Below are positions 1 through 5,908 of a stretch of 7,150 nt of DNA, piece by piece. This stretch comes from Oscillospiraceae bacterium (GTDB lineage: Bacteria > Bacillota > Clostridia > Oscillospirales > Ruminococcaceae): positions 1 to 7,150 of the forward strand of contig JAITVU010000121.1 in NCBI GenBank assembly GCA_031285645.1, given 5' to 3'. The notes below the pieces were generated by a model. The model was not told the DNA's origin, did no database searches, and saw nothing but the letters and a program-made list of their open reading frames with translations. Made by a program: the position numbers and the translations under genes. How positions within the stretch are numbered: the stretch's first letter is position 1; each line of letters begins with the position of its first letter.

Positions 1-43
1 ATCTGCTTTTTAATGGGATATTAGTATAAACTCAATATAGCGC

Positions 44-77
44 AAGAATGCCGCCGTTTAGTAACGGCGGCATTCTT
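44..77. terminator. Strong hairpin, probable bidirectional terminator
   Basis: A perfect 15-bp stem (44-58 with 63-77) closes on the four-base loop TAGT. The stem begins AAGAA and ends TTCTT, so either strand ends in a short U-rich run (TTCTTATT on the plus strand, TTCTT on the minus strand). It lies about 70 bases beyond the stop codon of the leftward secreted-protein gene and fits a terminator for it. It could also end a convergent gene left of the window. The U-tracts are short, so efficiency is uncertain. Confidence 0.65.
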
Positions 78-95
78 ATTGTGTGCAATGAACCT

Positions 96-117
96 CCCCG
101 GGGCAGAAACCCCGGGG
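96..117 (-). terminator. GC-rich hairpin downstream of secreted-protein gene
   Basis: Two copies of the self-complementary octamer CCCCGGGG (96-103 and 110-117) flank a six-base spacer, giving an 8-bp all-GC stem. It is the first structure after the stop codon of the leftward gene, 31 bases away. It has no U-tract on the minus strand, so alone it is a poor intrinsic terminator. It may act with the 44-77 hairpin as a transcript-end stabiliser. On the plus strand it is followed after eight bases by CCTTTTT. Confidence 0.45.
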
Positions 118-148
118 TATCAAACCTTTTTAAAATTATTGACGGCTC

Positions 149-1678
149 TCAGCTTCTTGTGAGGGCCCCTTCGGAAATGATAATCTCGCCCCCAGTGCTG
201 GTTGTGAAGTGCAGATAACCGCTCTTGTCCACAACGCAATTCGGATTCTTGATTTGGGCGAACGTATTCGTGGTTTTATTGTAGGCGTAGAGATAGAGTT
301 TGTTGGTATCGAGATTGGTGAGCTTGATCTTGGCCGCGACATTGACATTCATGCCGAAGCTTCCCTTATGCGCCAGCGAAATCACTTCGAGGTTGTTCTT
401 ATACCACTTTGTGAATTTCGTCTTAACGGCGCTGTTTGTGCTGGCGTCGACATAAACGCCGAGATTGATGTCATTGCTCAGTTTTGTCGAGGCCGTCGGC
501 GAGAGTGTGAGGCGGCCCGCAACCGTGCTCCCGTTCATTGTATCCGCGTTGAGCCGGGCACTCATGCCGGACGCCGTCGCTGTTTTCACCATGGCGCTGA
601 CCGCTTCGGCGGAAATACTAAGCGCATCCTTGACTCGAACCGTCGCCACCTTGGAACCGCTTGATTTCGCCGTGCTCACGGCGGTCTGGGTAAGCTTTGT
701 GACGCTGTCGGCCGTAACTTTTGTGCCCGTGCCGCTCGTCGTACCGGAGCCTGAGGACGGCGTGGAGCTGGATGACGGAGAGGCGGCCGAACCGGATGAG
801 CTGGAATTTGACACCACACCGCCGCCCATGTCGACCCTTTTATCCGTCACATAATACTTGTCTGAATAAGCAAGCCAGCTATTGGTTTCGCCGAGATATT
901 TGCCGTTCTTATCATAAACATAGCAGTCGTTATACCCTTCAATCAGAACTTCGGGGCTGCTGAGGTTAACGGTCTTAAGCGTGTAAATACCCACGATGGA
1001 CGGGTATTTCCTCGTCATGGCGTCATCGTCACTGGTCACTTTATCTTCAGCCGTTGCGTAATACCGTCTGTCTGCATAAACCCTGGCGCGCAAAATCGCG
1101 CCATCTCCGGCACCGAGTTCAATGCTCTTTATATAGTCGGTTGGAATCAGGACTTTGCCGCCTGTTAAATCCACATAGCTGTCCGAGTCGCTTGCGTACA
1201 CAATTTTGTTGGTGAACTTGCCGGTGATGTTCAGTTCGGACGGAACCACACGGGTCCTGCTGCGGCGCAGATACATGGTGATGTCAAATTCCTTCTCCGT
1301 AACGCCGACGTGTTCCGTGAGAAATTCCACTTTCACGCACGCTGTTTTCATACCGCCGGACGTCGCCGTCACAATGGATATGTTTTTGATGACATCCGCG
1401 CCCTTGCGCACCGTATAAGCGACGGAGATGTTGCGCAGCTGAGATGTCGTCACCGCTTCCTTGCCCCGTACGGTGCCGCTGTTCCACTCGAACATATCGG
1501 CCGTGAGGGGATATAAAAGCTCCGCTTTGGGGTTGACCTCGGTTGTGTCGTAATAAGCGTTCAAGCCTATTGATTGTGTCACCCCCGTGGCGTAATCACT
1601 GGAAGATGACGCATATGCCGTGACACCCAAGCCGGCAATGATGCTCACAGCCAGCAGCAAGGAAATCAGTTTCTTCAT
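149..1678 (-). CDS. Secreted two-part protein of unknown function
   Basis: This 509-residue protein begins with a clear Sec signal peptide: MKK, a hydrophobic core at residues 4-20, and an AYA|S signal peptidase I site after residue 23. Residues 24-285 form a mostly beta-strand-like segment I do not recognise. A low-complexity Ser/Gly/Thr/Pro linker spans about 290-319. The C-terminal part (320-509) contains an alpha-helical stretch and a beta-rich end with a repeated 'LYLYAYN...GYLHFTTSTGGEIIISEG' type pattern, similar to tails I have seen on secreted clostridial proteins. There is no LPxTG anchor, SLH repeat, choline-binding repeat or catalytic motif, so it is probably released or held by non-covalent contacts. 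The start is supported by AAAGGAG (1691-1697), 12 bases upstream of ATG. It has its own promoter at 1725-1753 and lies downstream of the zinc-ribbon gene on the same strand. The existence of the gene is secure; its function is unknown. Confidence 0.88.
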   Translation of the reverse strand: MKKLISLLLAVSIIAGLGVTAYASSSSDYATGVTQSIGLNAYYDTTEVNPKAELLYPLTADMFEWNSGTVRGKEAVTTSQLRNISVAYTVRKGADVIKNISIVTATSGGMKTACVKVEFLTEHVGVTEKEFDITMYLRRSRTRVVPSELNITGKFTNKIVYASDSDSYVDLTGGKVLIPTDYIKSIELGAGDGAILRARVYADRRYYATAEDKVTSDDDAMTRKYPSIVGIYTLKTVNLSSPEVLIEGYNDCYVYDKNGKYLGETNSWLAYSDKYYVTDKRVDMGGGVVSNSSSSGSAASPSSSSTPSSGSGTTSGTGTKVTADSVTKLTQTAVSTAKSSGSKVATVRVKDALSISAEAVSAMVKTATASGMSARLNADTMNGSTVAGRLTLSPTASTKLSNDINLGVYVDASTNSAVKTKFTKWYKNNLEVISLAHKGSFGMNVNVAAKIKLTNLDTNKLYLYAYNKTTNTFAQIKNPNCVVDKSGYLHFTTSTGGEIIISEGALTRS

Positions 1679-1690
1679 GAAATCTCAACA

Positions 1691-1697
1691 CTCCTTT
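1691..1697 (-). promoter_or_regulatory. Ribosome binding site of secreted-protein gene
   Basis: The minus strand reads AAAGGAG, 12 bases before the ATG at 1678. The spacing is slightly long, but no closer purine-rich site and no alternative nearby start explains the signal peptide better. Confidence 0.75.
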
Positions 1698-1724
1698 AAA
1701 ACATAATGGATACTGCCAATGTTT

Positions 1725-1753
1725 ATTATATCCTATTACGTATGGAAAGTCCA
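1725..1753 (-). promoter_or_regulatory. Housekeeping-type promoter for secreted-protein gene
   Basis: On the minus strand TGGACT (1748-1753; four of six matches to TTGACA) is separated by exactly 17 bases from a perfect TATAAT (1725-1730). Transcription should start near 1718, giving a leader of about 40 bases before the ATG at 1678. The gene therefore need not depend on read-through from the zinc-ribbon gene upstream. Confidence 0.7.
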
Positions 1754-1802
1754 GATAAAAATGACGATTCAGTATTAAATATTACAATTTCGTGACAAAT
1801 CG

Positions 1803-4151
1803 TTAATGATTTATAAACGATAAAACATATCTGACACCTGTATCGACAGGACTCAGACCGCCCTCTCTGTACGTGTAGATCTCGCCGATCCCGGACGTGT
1901 TGCGGTCTCTGATCAAATAAATCAGCTTGTCGCTGCGATAGTCGTGGGAAAAAACATCGCCGACAATAAGCCTTTCCTGTTTCACCAGCAAATAAAGCTC
2001 TCCGCGAATCTGTCCGCGAGCCGACGCCGACGCGTCGTATCGGCGGTAATACAGCATGGATTTCCCGGCGTTCTTTGCCTCAAACGGCGGCGTCAGTGAA
2101 ATATCTTCCGCGATCAGCCGGGGCGTAATGCCGTCCTTGACCCCGACAAGATCTCCGGCGCTGTCCTCCACATTCCTGATATAGAGAATCTGGCCATTAA
2201 AAAGCTGGGCGGGCGGCGCGATCTCGGCGACATTCTGGTCCACGACGAACGCTTCCCGGGGAACGCCGTTAACAGTCGGCGCAAAATAAAGCGTACCGCC
2301 GCGCTGCCTCTGATTTTGCTGCGCGATAGAGAAATAAATCCCGCCGTTAAGACCCGTCACTTCAAAATCAAGCATTGAATCCTTGCCGGCGCCGCTGTAA
2401 ACGGCCCGCGATTCCTGCGACAAAGTTGAAAAGCAAAGCTGCCGCGGAAGATTGCTGGAATAATACGCCTCGATATCAATATCGGGGATTTCCTCTGAAA
2501 AGACGGTCAGGCCCATCTTGGGGATTTCACCCGGACTGCTGCGCACATATGCCGCAAAGCCGGCGCTTAAATCCGTACGTGTGAGCGTCTGTAGGGTTTC
2601 AGGGTTGTTCTGCGCCGGCATAAGGAGGATATTTCCGTCAATAACACGCGACACATGATCTTTGTAAACAGAAATCTCATATTGCTGGATTCCCATACGG
2701 GTCAGTGAGGAAACAAGCTGCCGCGCGCGGGCGCGCATGGCATCCCGCTCGGTTTTTTCATTAAAAGTTTCCAAAGCCTTTTGATAGGACTGATATGCCT
2801 CGTAAAACATATCCTCCCGCTCGGTCTCAAGCTCACGGTCGACGGGAGTGGACGCCTGTTCAAATATTTCCTTATAGTTTTCCGGCAAACCGAACAAACT
2901 GGGTACCGGCTCGCTGATAAGCTTGTCCTCCTGTAAATGAGGGTCCGTGATCAAATCGTCATAAGACGGCGTAAACGCCTTCTTCTTCGCGTAAATAACC
3001 GATACGGACTCAGCCGATACGTCAAGGACGCTGTCCGCGGCGCTTACAAGCGTCTGCGTTTGATAAAGCTTAGCGTCGTAATGGAGCACATCCACGGTAA
3101 AGCTGCTCGAATAGCCGCTATACTTCGGCTGAGCGAAAACAAATGATGTGTAATTTTTCGTCCAATCAAGCAGTTCGGACGCGTTCTGGGCCACCAACAC
3201 CTTGTCGTCAGTTTCCCTGTCGAACGATCTCATATACAGATCAAAGCGATCGATGGGGAATCCGGTGACGTGAATGCTCTTTTTTGTGTAGAGCACCTGC
3301 CTCTCCCCCGCTTCGGTGATCCCCAACACATCCGTGTCGAGCAGCCAGAGATCCTTATAGTCGTAAGCGTACAAACCGCCTTTAGCCGAAAGGAACACCA
3401 TATAGTTCCCTCTCTGTGAAAAGGCGAAATCACGCACGGCGCTATCCGAAACAGGTATTCCTTCAGGAGGCTGTATTTCGGGCCTGTCCAGCCTTGAAAG
3501 GTCGAGCAGGTAAAGTCCCGCCCCCTCCGTATGGCCTTCGGCATTCATATAGGCAATATACCGGCCGTCGGCGCTGGCCTTGACCGCCTCATCCTCGCCT
3601 GTAAAAGACGGCCGTTCATATGTATCCGTCACCTTATGAATATCCCTGTCGGGGAAGCTGAGCATCAGCGAGCCGTCCTCCTTGACATAGGCGACCCCCT
3701 CCGCGACGGGCGGCGTATCGGTGGGTAATATATAGGGCAGCAAACGCCAGGCTCCGATAATGCCGATGCCGATTAAAAGAATAAAAACGATAAGCCAGGC
3801 CGCCCCGGACATCGTGCCTTTATCACTGGCGACGGAAGACGAGGGGGACGGCCCGGATTCCACGGTCAGGGATTCAAGAGGTTTGATTTTAGACAGCGCG
3901 TTTTTAACTTTAATCTCGACTGGCTCTGATTCGGGCTCCGGTTCAGGCGCCGGCGTCTGGCCCGCTTTCGTACCGCACACAAGGCAATACGAACCGCCTT
4001 CCGGGATGCGCGCGCCGCAGCCGGCGCAATACGCGATATTCAGCGTATCACCGGGAATCGCCTTTAAATTGGTCATTTTACCGCAGTATTTACAAAAGCG
4101 GCTGTCTGTATCTATTTTGTGGCCGCACTGATTACATGTATTCAAAGCCAT
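1803..4151 (-). CDS. Membrane protein with two zinc ribbons and a beta-propeller-like ectodomain
   Basis: This 782-residue protein starts with two short zinc ribbons: C6-x2-C9 with C20-x2-C23, and C42-x2-C45 with C56-x2-C59. A Pro/Glu-rich and then Lys-containing linker (66-115) leads to one transmembrane helix at about 117-142. Lys-rich flanking sequence before the helix suggests ribbons in the cytoplasm and the rest outside. From about 150 the sequence has repeated PD40/WD40-like blades, for example 'ASADGRYIAYM...LYLLDL' (192-218), 'AFSQRGNYMVFLS' (243-255) and 'GKSMLYYRRYD...GELYLLV' (696-723). A highly charged, probably helical stretch at about 425-482 interrupts them. No enzyme motif is visible. 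Proteins that join zinc ribbons to a membrane helix and an extracellular domain are common in Firmicutes, but their roles are mostly unknown. A sensory or cell-surface scaffold role is a guess. The ATG is the only sensible start: an in-frame stop (TAA) lies 33 bases upstream with no ATG, GTG or TTG between. Confidence 0.9.
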   Translation of the reverse strand: MALNTCNQCGHKIDTDSRFCKYCGKMTNLKAIPGDTLNIAYCAGCGARIPEGGSYCLVCGTKAGQTPAPEPEPESEPVEIKVKNALSKIKPLESLTVESGPSPSSSVASDKGTMSGAAWLIVFILLIGIGIIGAWRLLPYILPTDTPPVAEGVAYVKEDGSLMLSFPDRDIHKVTDTYERPSFTGEDEAVKASADGRYIAYMNAEGHTEGAGLYLLDLSRLDRPEIQPPEGIPVSDSAVRDFAFSQRGNYMVFLSAKGGLYAYDYKDLWLLDTDVLGITEAGERQVLYTKKSIHVTGFPIDRFDLYMRSFDRETDDKVLVAQNASELLDWTKNYTSFVFAQPKYSGYSSSFTVDVLHYDAKLYQTQTLVSAADSVLDVSAESVSVIYAKKKAFTPSYDDLITDPHLQEDKLISEPVPSLFGLPENYKEIFEQASTPVDRELETEREDMFYEAYQSYQKALETFNEKTERDAMRARARQLVSSLTRMGIQQYEISVYKDHVSRVIDGNILLMPAQNNPETLQTLTRTDLSAGFAAYVRSSPGEIPKMGLTVFSEEIPDIDIEAYYSSNLPRQLCFSTLSQESRAVYSGAGKDSMLDFEVTGLNGGIYFSIAQQNQRQRGGTLYFAPTVNGVPREAFVVDQNVAEIAPPAQLFNGQILYIRNVEDSAGDLVGVKDGITPRLIAEDISLTPPFEAKNAGKSMLYYRRYDASASARGQIRGELYLLVKQERLIVGDVFSHDYRSDKLIYLIRDRNTSGIGEIYTYREGGLSPVDTGVRYVLSFINH

Positions 4152-4153
4152 AT

Positions 4154-4179
4154 GCCGGTTAACCGGCTCGTCCCTCCCC
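4154..4179 (-). promoter_or_regulatory. Ribosome binding site and palindrome ahead of zinc-ribbon gene
   Basis: The minus strand has a strong GGGGAGGG (4172-4179), but 20 bases separate it from the ATG at 4151, much longer than usual. The gap contains the perfect palindrome GCCGGTTAACCGGC (4154-4167). In RNA this could form a 5-bp stem with a UUAA loop. Folding would leave about six unpaired bases between ribosome site and start. As DNA it could instead be an operator for a dimeric regulator. The sequence is certain; either role is inference. Confidence 0.5.
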
Positions 4180-4272
4180 GCTTATTCATTTAGTGACATT
4201 CAGCAAAAACAGCGATGTGAATGACAATCATATCGATGCAATCTACTCCTGTATCTGTTGAGACCATCGGCC

Positions 4273-4289
4273 GGGCGGCAAATCCGCCC
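4273..4289 (+). repeat. Short GC-rich hairpin at left flank of composite repeat
   Basis: GGGCGG (4273-4278) pairs with CCGCCC (4284-4289) around CAAAT and is followed by TTTATTTAT, giving a terminator-like look on the plus strand. No gene ends just upstream on that strand. It resembles the hairpin-plus-TTTT modules inside the adjacent 4293-4439 element and may be a degenerate outer unit of it. Confidence 0.5.
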
Positions 4290-4292
4290 TTT

Positions 4293-4439
4293 ATTTATGG
4301 TATAATTGGCCATCGCCGCCAGGCGGGCCTTTTAAACTGGTATAATAGCCTTCTTTTTCGGTTGCCGCCTCAGCGGCGAGAAAAAGGGCACTCGAATTTG
4401 TATAATAACCGCCGTCCTTGCGGTTATTATACCATAAAT
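4293..4439. repeat. 147-base composite inverted repeat with nested hairpins and -10-like boxes
   Basis: The ends are an exact 14-base inverted repeat: ATTTATGGTATAAT at 4293-4306 and its reverse complement at 4426-4439. Inside are three stems. The first is 4308-4317 with 4322-4329 (ggcc and cgcc arms, AT bulge), followed by TTTT. The second is 4351-4368 with 4373-4388 (a U-rich outer arm and a GCCGC/GCGGC inner arm). The third is a perfect 13-bp stem, 4400-4412 with 4420-4432. GTATAAT occurs at 4300, 4340 and 4400 on the plus strand and once inverted at the right end, each copy lying next to a hairpin. It contains no gene. The structure resembles a MITE-like or other dispersed palindromic element, or a locally amplified regulatory repeat. 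I see no clear target-site duplication. A genome search would decide. Confidence 0.6.
4426..4434 (-). promoter_or_regulatory. Possible extended -10 promoter for zinc-ribbon gene
   Basis: On the minus strand the right end of the composite repeat reads TGGTATAAT, an exact extended -10 (TGnTATAAT). It points at the zinc-ribbon gene, but no good -35 lies 16-18 bases upstream and the leader would be about 270 bases, running through all the hairpins. No better minus-strand promoter is evident nearer the start codon; the best alternative is a weak TATGAT within 4220-4235. This is tentative. Confidence 0.3.
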
Positions 4440-4458
4440 CAACCGACAAAAAAACCTC

Positions 4459-4487
4459 TTGCATTTTATACCGAAGTGTGCTATTAT
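4459..4487 (+). promoter_or_regulatory. Promoter of the pheST operon
   Basis: TTGCAT (4459-4464) and TATTAT (4482-4487) are separated by exactly 17 bases, a good housekeeping-sigma promoter. Transcription should start near 4494, just before the T-box leader. The -35 box lies only 19 bases right of the composite repeat, so that element forms the upstream DNA of this promoter. Confidence 0.75.
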
Positions 4488-4493
4488 CCCAAT

Positions 4494-4804
4494 AACTAAA
4501 GAGCCTTGAGCTCTGTGAACCCTGTGAACAGGCAAAGTAAGCCGGCCTGAGTTCGTCTAAAGAGAAACGGCGCCGCGGGACATCCGTGGCTGAGAGCGCC
4601 GTGACGGCGGCTGAGCTGAAATTTCACCTGCAAGGGGCGCCGCTGAATCTGTAAAATCCGGAGACGCATAAGTTTACGGATAGTAAGTAGGCGGTGACGG
4701 GTCGCATCCGTTATCATTGCGGCAGAGTGTTTGCTTTGTGCAAAAAGTTGGGTGGTACCGCGGAAGTGTAGCCTTTCGTCCCATAGGGGATGGAGGGCTT
4801 TTTT
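4494..4804 (+). promoter_or_regulatory. T-box riboswitch leader, tRNA-Phe responsive
   Basis: The T-box core TGGGTGGTACCGCG lies at 4749-4762. Its UGGU bulge (4753-4756) can pair with the ACCA end of tRNA-Phe. Upstream is a stem I pattern: AGAGA at 4561-4565, a helix ACGGCGC/GCGCCGT (4567-4573 with 4596-4602), the bulge-containing GGCTGAGAG, and then GAAATTTCACC with a probable TTC (Phe) specifier at 4623-4625 followed by A. A second helix pairs TCTGTAAA with TTTACGGA (about 4648-4681). Before stem I there are two small hairpins (4500-4514 and 4521-4532). CGTCCC (4777-4782) can pair with the T-box or with the terminator, so the two folds exclude each other. Uncharged tRNA-Phe is expected to favour the antiterminator and switch on pheST. 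The class is secure; the specifier assignment is supported by the genes downstream but was not confirmed by folding. Confidence 0.93.
4770..4804 (+). terminator. T-box regulated intrinsic terminator
   Basis: A 13-bp stem with a few G-U pairs (4770-4782 with 4787-4799, loop ATAG) is followed by TTTTT and, after one G, TTTT. It is the OFF structure of the T-box leader. Its left arm contains the CGTCCC needed by the antiterminator. Confidence 0.92.
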
Positions 4805-4855
4805 GTTTTCCGGCAAAAAAGATTCTTATCTTAATACACTGAAAGGAATGTAACC

Positions 4856-5875
4856 ATGAAAACAGCATTGGAAGATATCCGGCGTCAGGCTCTCACCGCC
4901 ATAGATGAAGCGGTCGATCAAAAAACCATAGACGACCTGCGCGTTCAGTATCTGGGCAAAAAAGGCGCCCTGACGGCGATTCTCAAGCAGATGGGTTCTC
5001 TCTCAGCCGAAGAACGGCCCGTTATCGGCCAGTTGGCCAATGACATCCGCGCGGAAATTGAGGCGCGAATCGCCCAAAAAAGCGCCGGGATGAAAAAAAG
5101 CGGCCTTGAAGAGCGGCTGAAAGCCGAAAAGCTGGACGTTACAATGCCCGGAAAATCCCAGCGCATGGGTAAAAAACATCCTCTGAATATTGTGCTTGAG
5201 GAGGCGAAGGAAATCTTCCTCGGCATGGGCTTCGATATTGCCGAAGGACCGGAAGTCGAGCTTGATTATTACTGCTTTGAAGCTCTTAATATGCCAAAAA
5301 CACATCCGGCGCGCGACACGCAGGACACCTTTTACATCAATGACGATGTCGTCTTGCGCACTCAGACATCCTCCGTTCAGGTACGTGTGATGGAAAAGAC
5401 AAAACCGCCGATCCGCATCATCTCCCCCGGCCGCGTATACCTTTCCGACCAGATTGACGCCACGCATTCCCCGCTTTTCCATCAAATTGAGGGGCTCGTC
5501 GTGGATGAGGGCATTACAATGTCCAATCTCAAAGGCATTCTTGAGACTTTTGCCAAGCGCCTTTACGGCGACGACGCCAAGGTGCGCTTTCGCCCGCACC
5601 ACTTTCCCTACACAGAACCGAGCGCGGAGATGGATACAATGTGTTTCTCCTGTGGTGGTTCAGGCTGCCGGCTGTGCAAGGGCGAAGGGTGGATTGAACT
5701 GCTTGGCTGCGGCATGGTGCATCCCAAAGTCCTCAAAACGTGCGGTATCGACCCCGACATATACAGCGGATTCGCTTTCGGTATGGGACTTGATCGCGTT
5801 ACCATGCGCCGTTTCGGCATTGACGACTTGCGCCTGCTGTTTGAAAACGATATGCGTTTCCTCGGGCAATTTTAG
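4856..5875 (+). CDS. pheS: Phenylalanyl-tRNA synthetase alpha subunit
   Basis: This subunit is the catalytic part of the cytoplasmic alpha2-beta2 enzyme that activates phenylalanine with ATP and loads it on tRNA-Phe. At 339 residues it has normal length. An N-terminal coiled-coil tRNA-binding arm (about 1-90) is followed by the class II catalytic core. The core shows motif 1 (about 108-135), [10 protein letters not shown] (150-159), [10 protein letters not shown] (168-177), FHQIEG (208-213), the Firmicutes-type cysteine insert C263/C266/C271/C274, and motif 3 [10 protein letters not shown] (305-314). The Phe pocket keeps alanine in GFAFG. One oddity is GRVYLSD at 192-198: residue 196 is Leu where the motif 2 arginine is expected. 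AAGGA (4843-4847) lies eight bases before the ATG. Expression is controlled by the T-box leader, and pheT follows after 33 bases. Confidence 0.98.
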   Translation: MKTALEDIRRQALTAIDEAVDQKTIDDLRVQYLGKKGALTAILKQMGSLSAEERPVIGQLANDIRAEIEARIAQKSAGMKKSGLEERLKAEKLDVTMPGKSQRMGKKHPLNIVLEEAKEIFLGMGFDIAEGPEVELDYYCFEALNMPKTHPARDTQDTFYINDDVVLRTQTSSVQVRVMEKTKPPIRIISPGRVYLSDQIDATHSPLFHQIEGLVVDEGITMSNLKGILETFAKRLYGDDAKVRFRPHHFPYTEPSAEMDTMCFSCGGSGCRLCKGEGWIELLGCGMVHPKVLKTCGIDPDIYSGFAFGMGLDRVTMRRFGIDDLRLLFENDMRFLGQF

Positions 5876-5890
5876 TATGGCAAACATGTG

Positions 5891-5900
5891 AAAGGAAGGG
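5891..5900 (+). promoter_or_regulatory. Ribosome binding site of pheT
   Basis: AAAGGAAGGG ends eight bases before ATG 5909 and selects it over the in-frame ATG at 5921, which would be too far away. The intervening pheS-pheT spacer is only 33 bases with no terminator, so the two genes are co-transcribed. Confidence 0.85.
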
Positions 5901-5908
5901 TCACAAGA

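Noticed and set aside
465..854. A 129-codon frame opposite the secreted-protein gene, and similar frames at 209-664 and 3760-4131
   Set aside because: These lie opposite low-complexity or well-supported coding regions and carry no start signals of their own.
1764..1800. Possible terminator after the zinc-ribbon gene (ACGATT and AATCGT followed by CATTTTT on the minus strand)
   Set aside because: The stem is only six weak pairs around a loop of more than 20 bases, too weak to call.
4293..4439. CRISPR array or tRNA gene in the repeated intergenic block
   Set aside because: Repeat spacing is uneven (40 and 60 bases), units are degenerate hairpins rather than constant repeats with spacers, and no cloverleaf can be drawn.
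4221..4499. A 92-codon open frame on the plus strand in the intergenic region
   Set aside because: It runs through the repeat hairpins and the pheST promoter, lacks a ribosome binding site, and has no protein-like composition.
5003..5602. A 199-codon open frame antisense to pheS
   Set aside because: It is a shadow of the strongly conserved pheS frame, has no ribosome binding site, and no recognisable domain.
5877..5891. ATG at 5877 as an upstream start for pheT or a tiny gene
   Set aside because: It meets a stop after four codons and is in a different frame from pheT, which has a good ribosome site for 5909.
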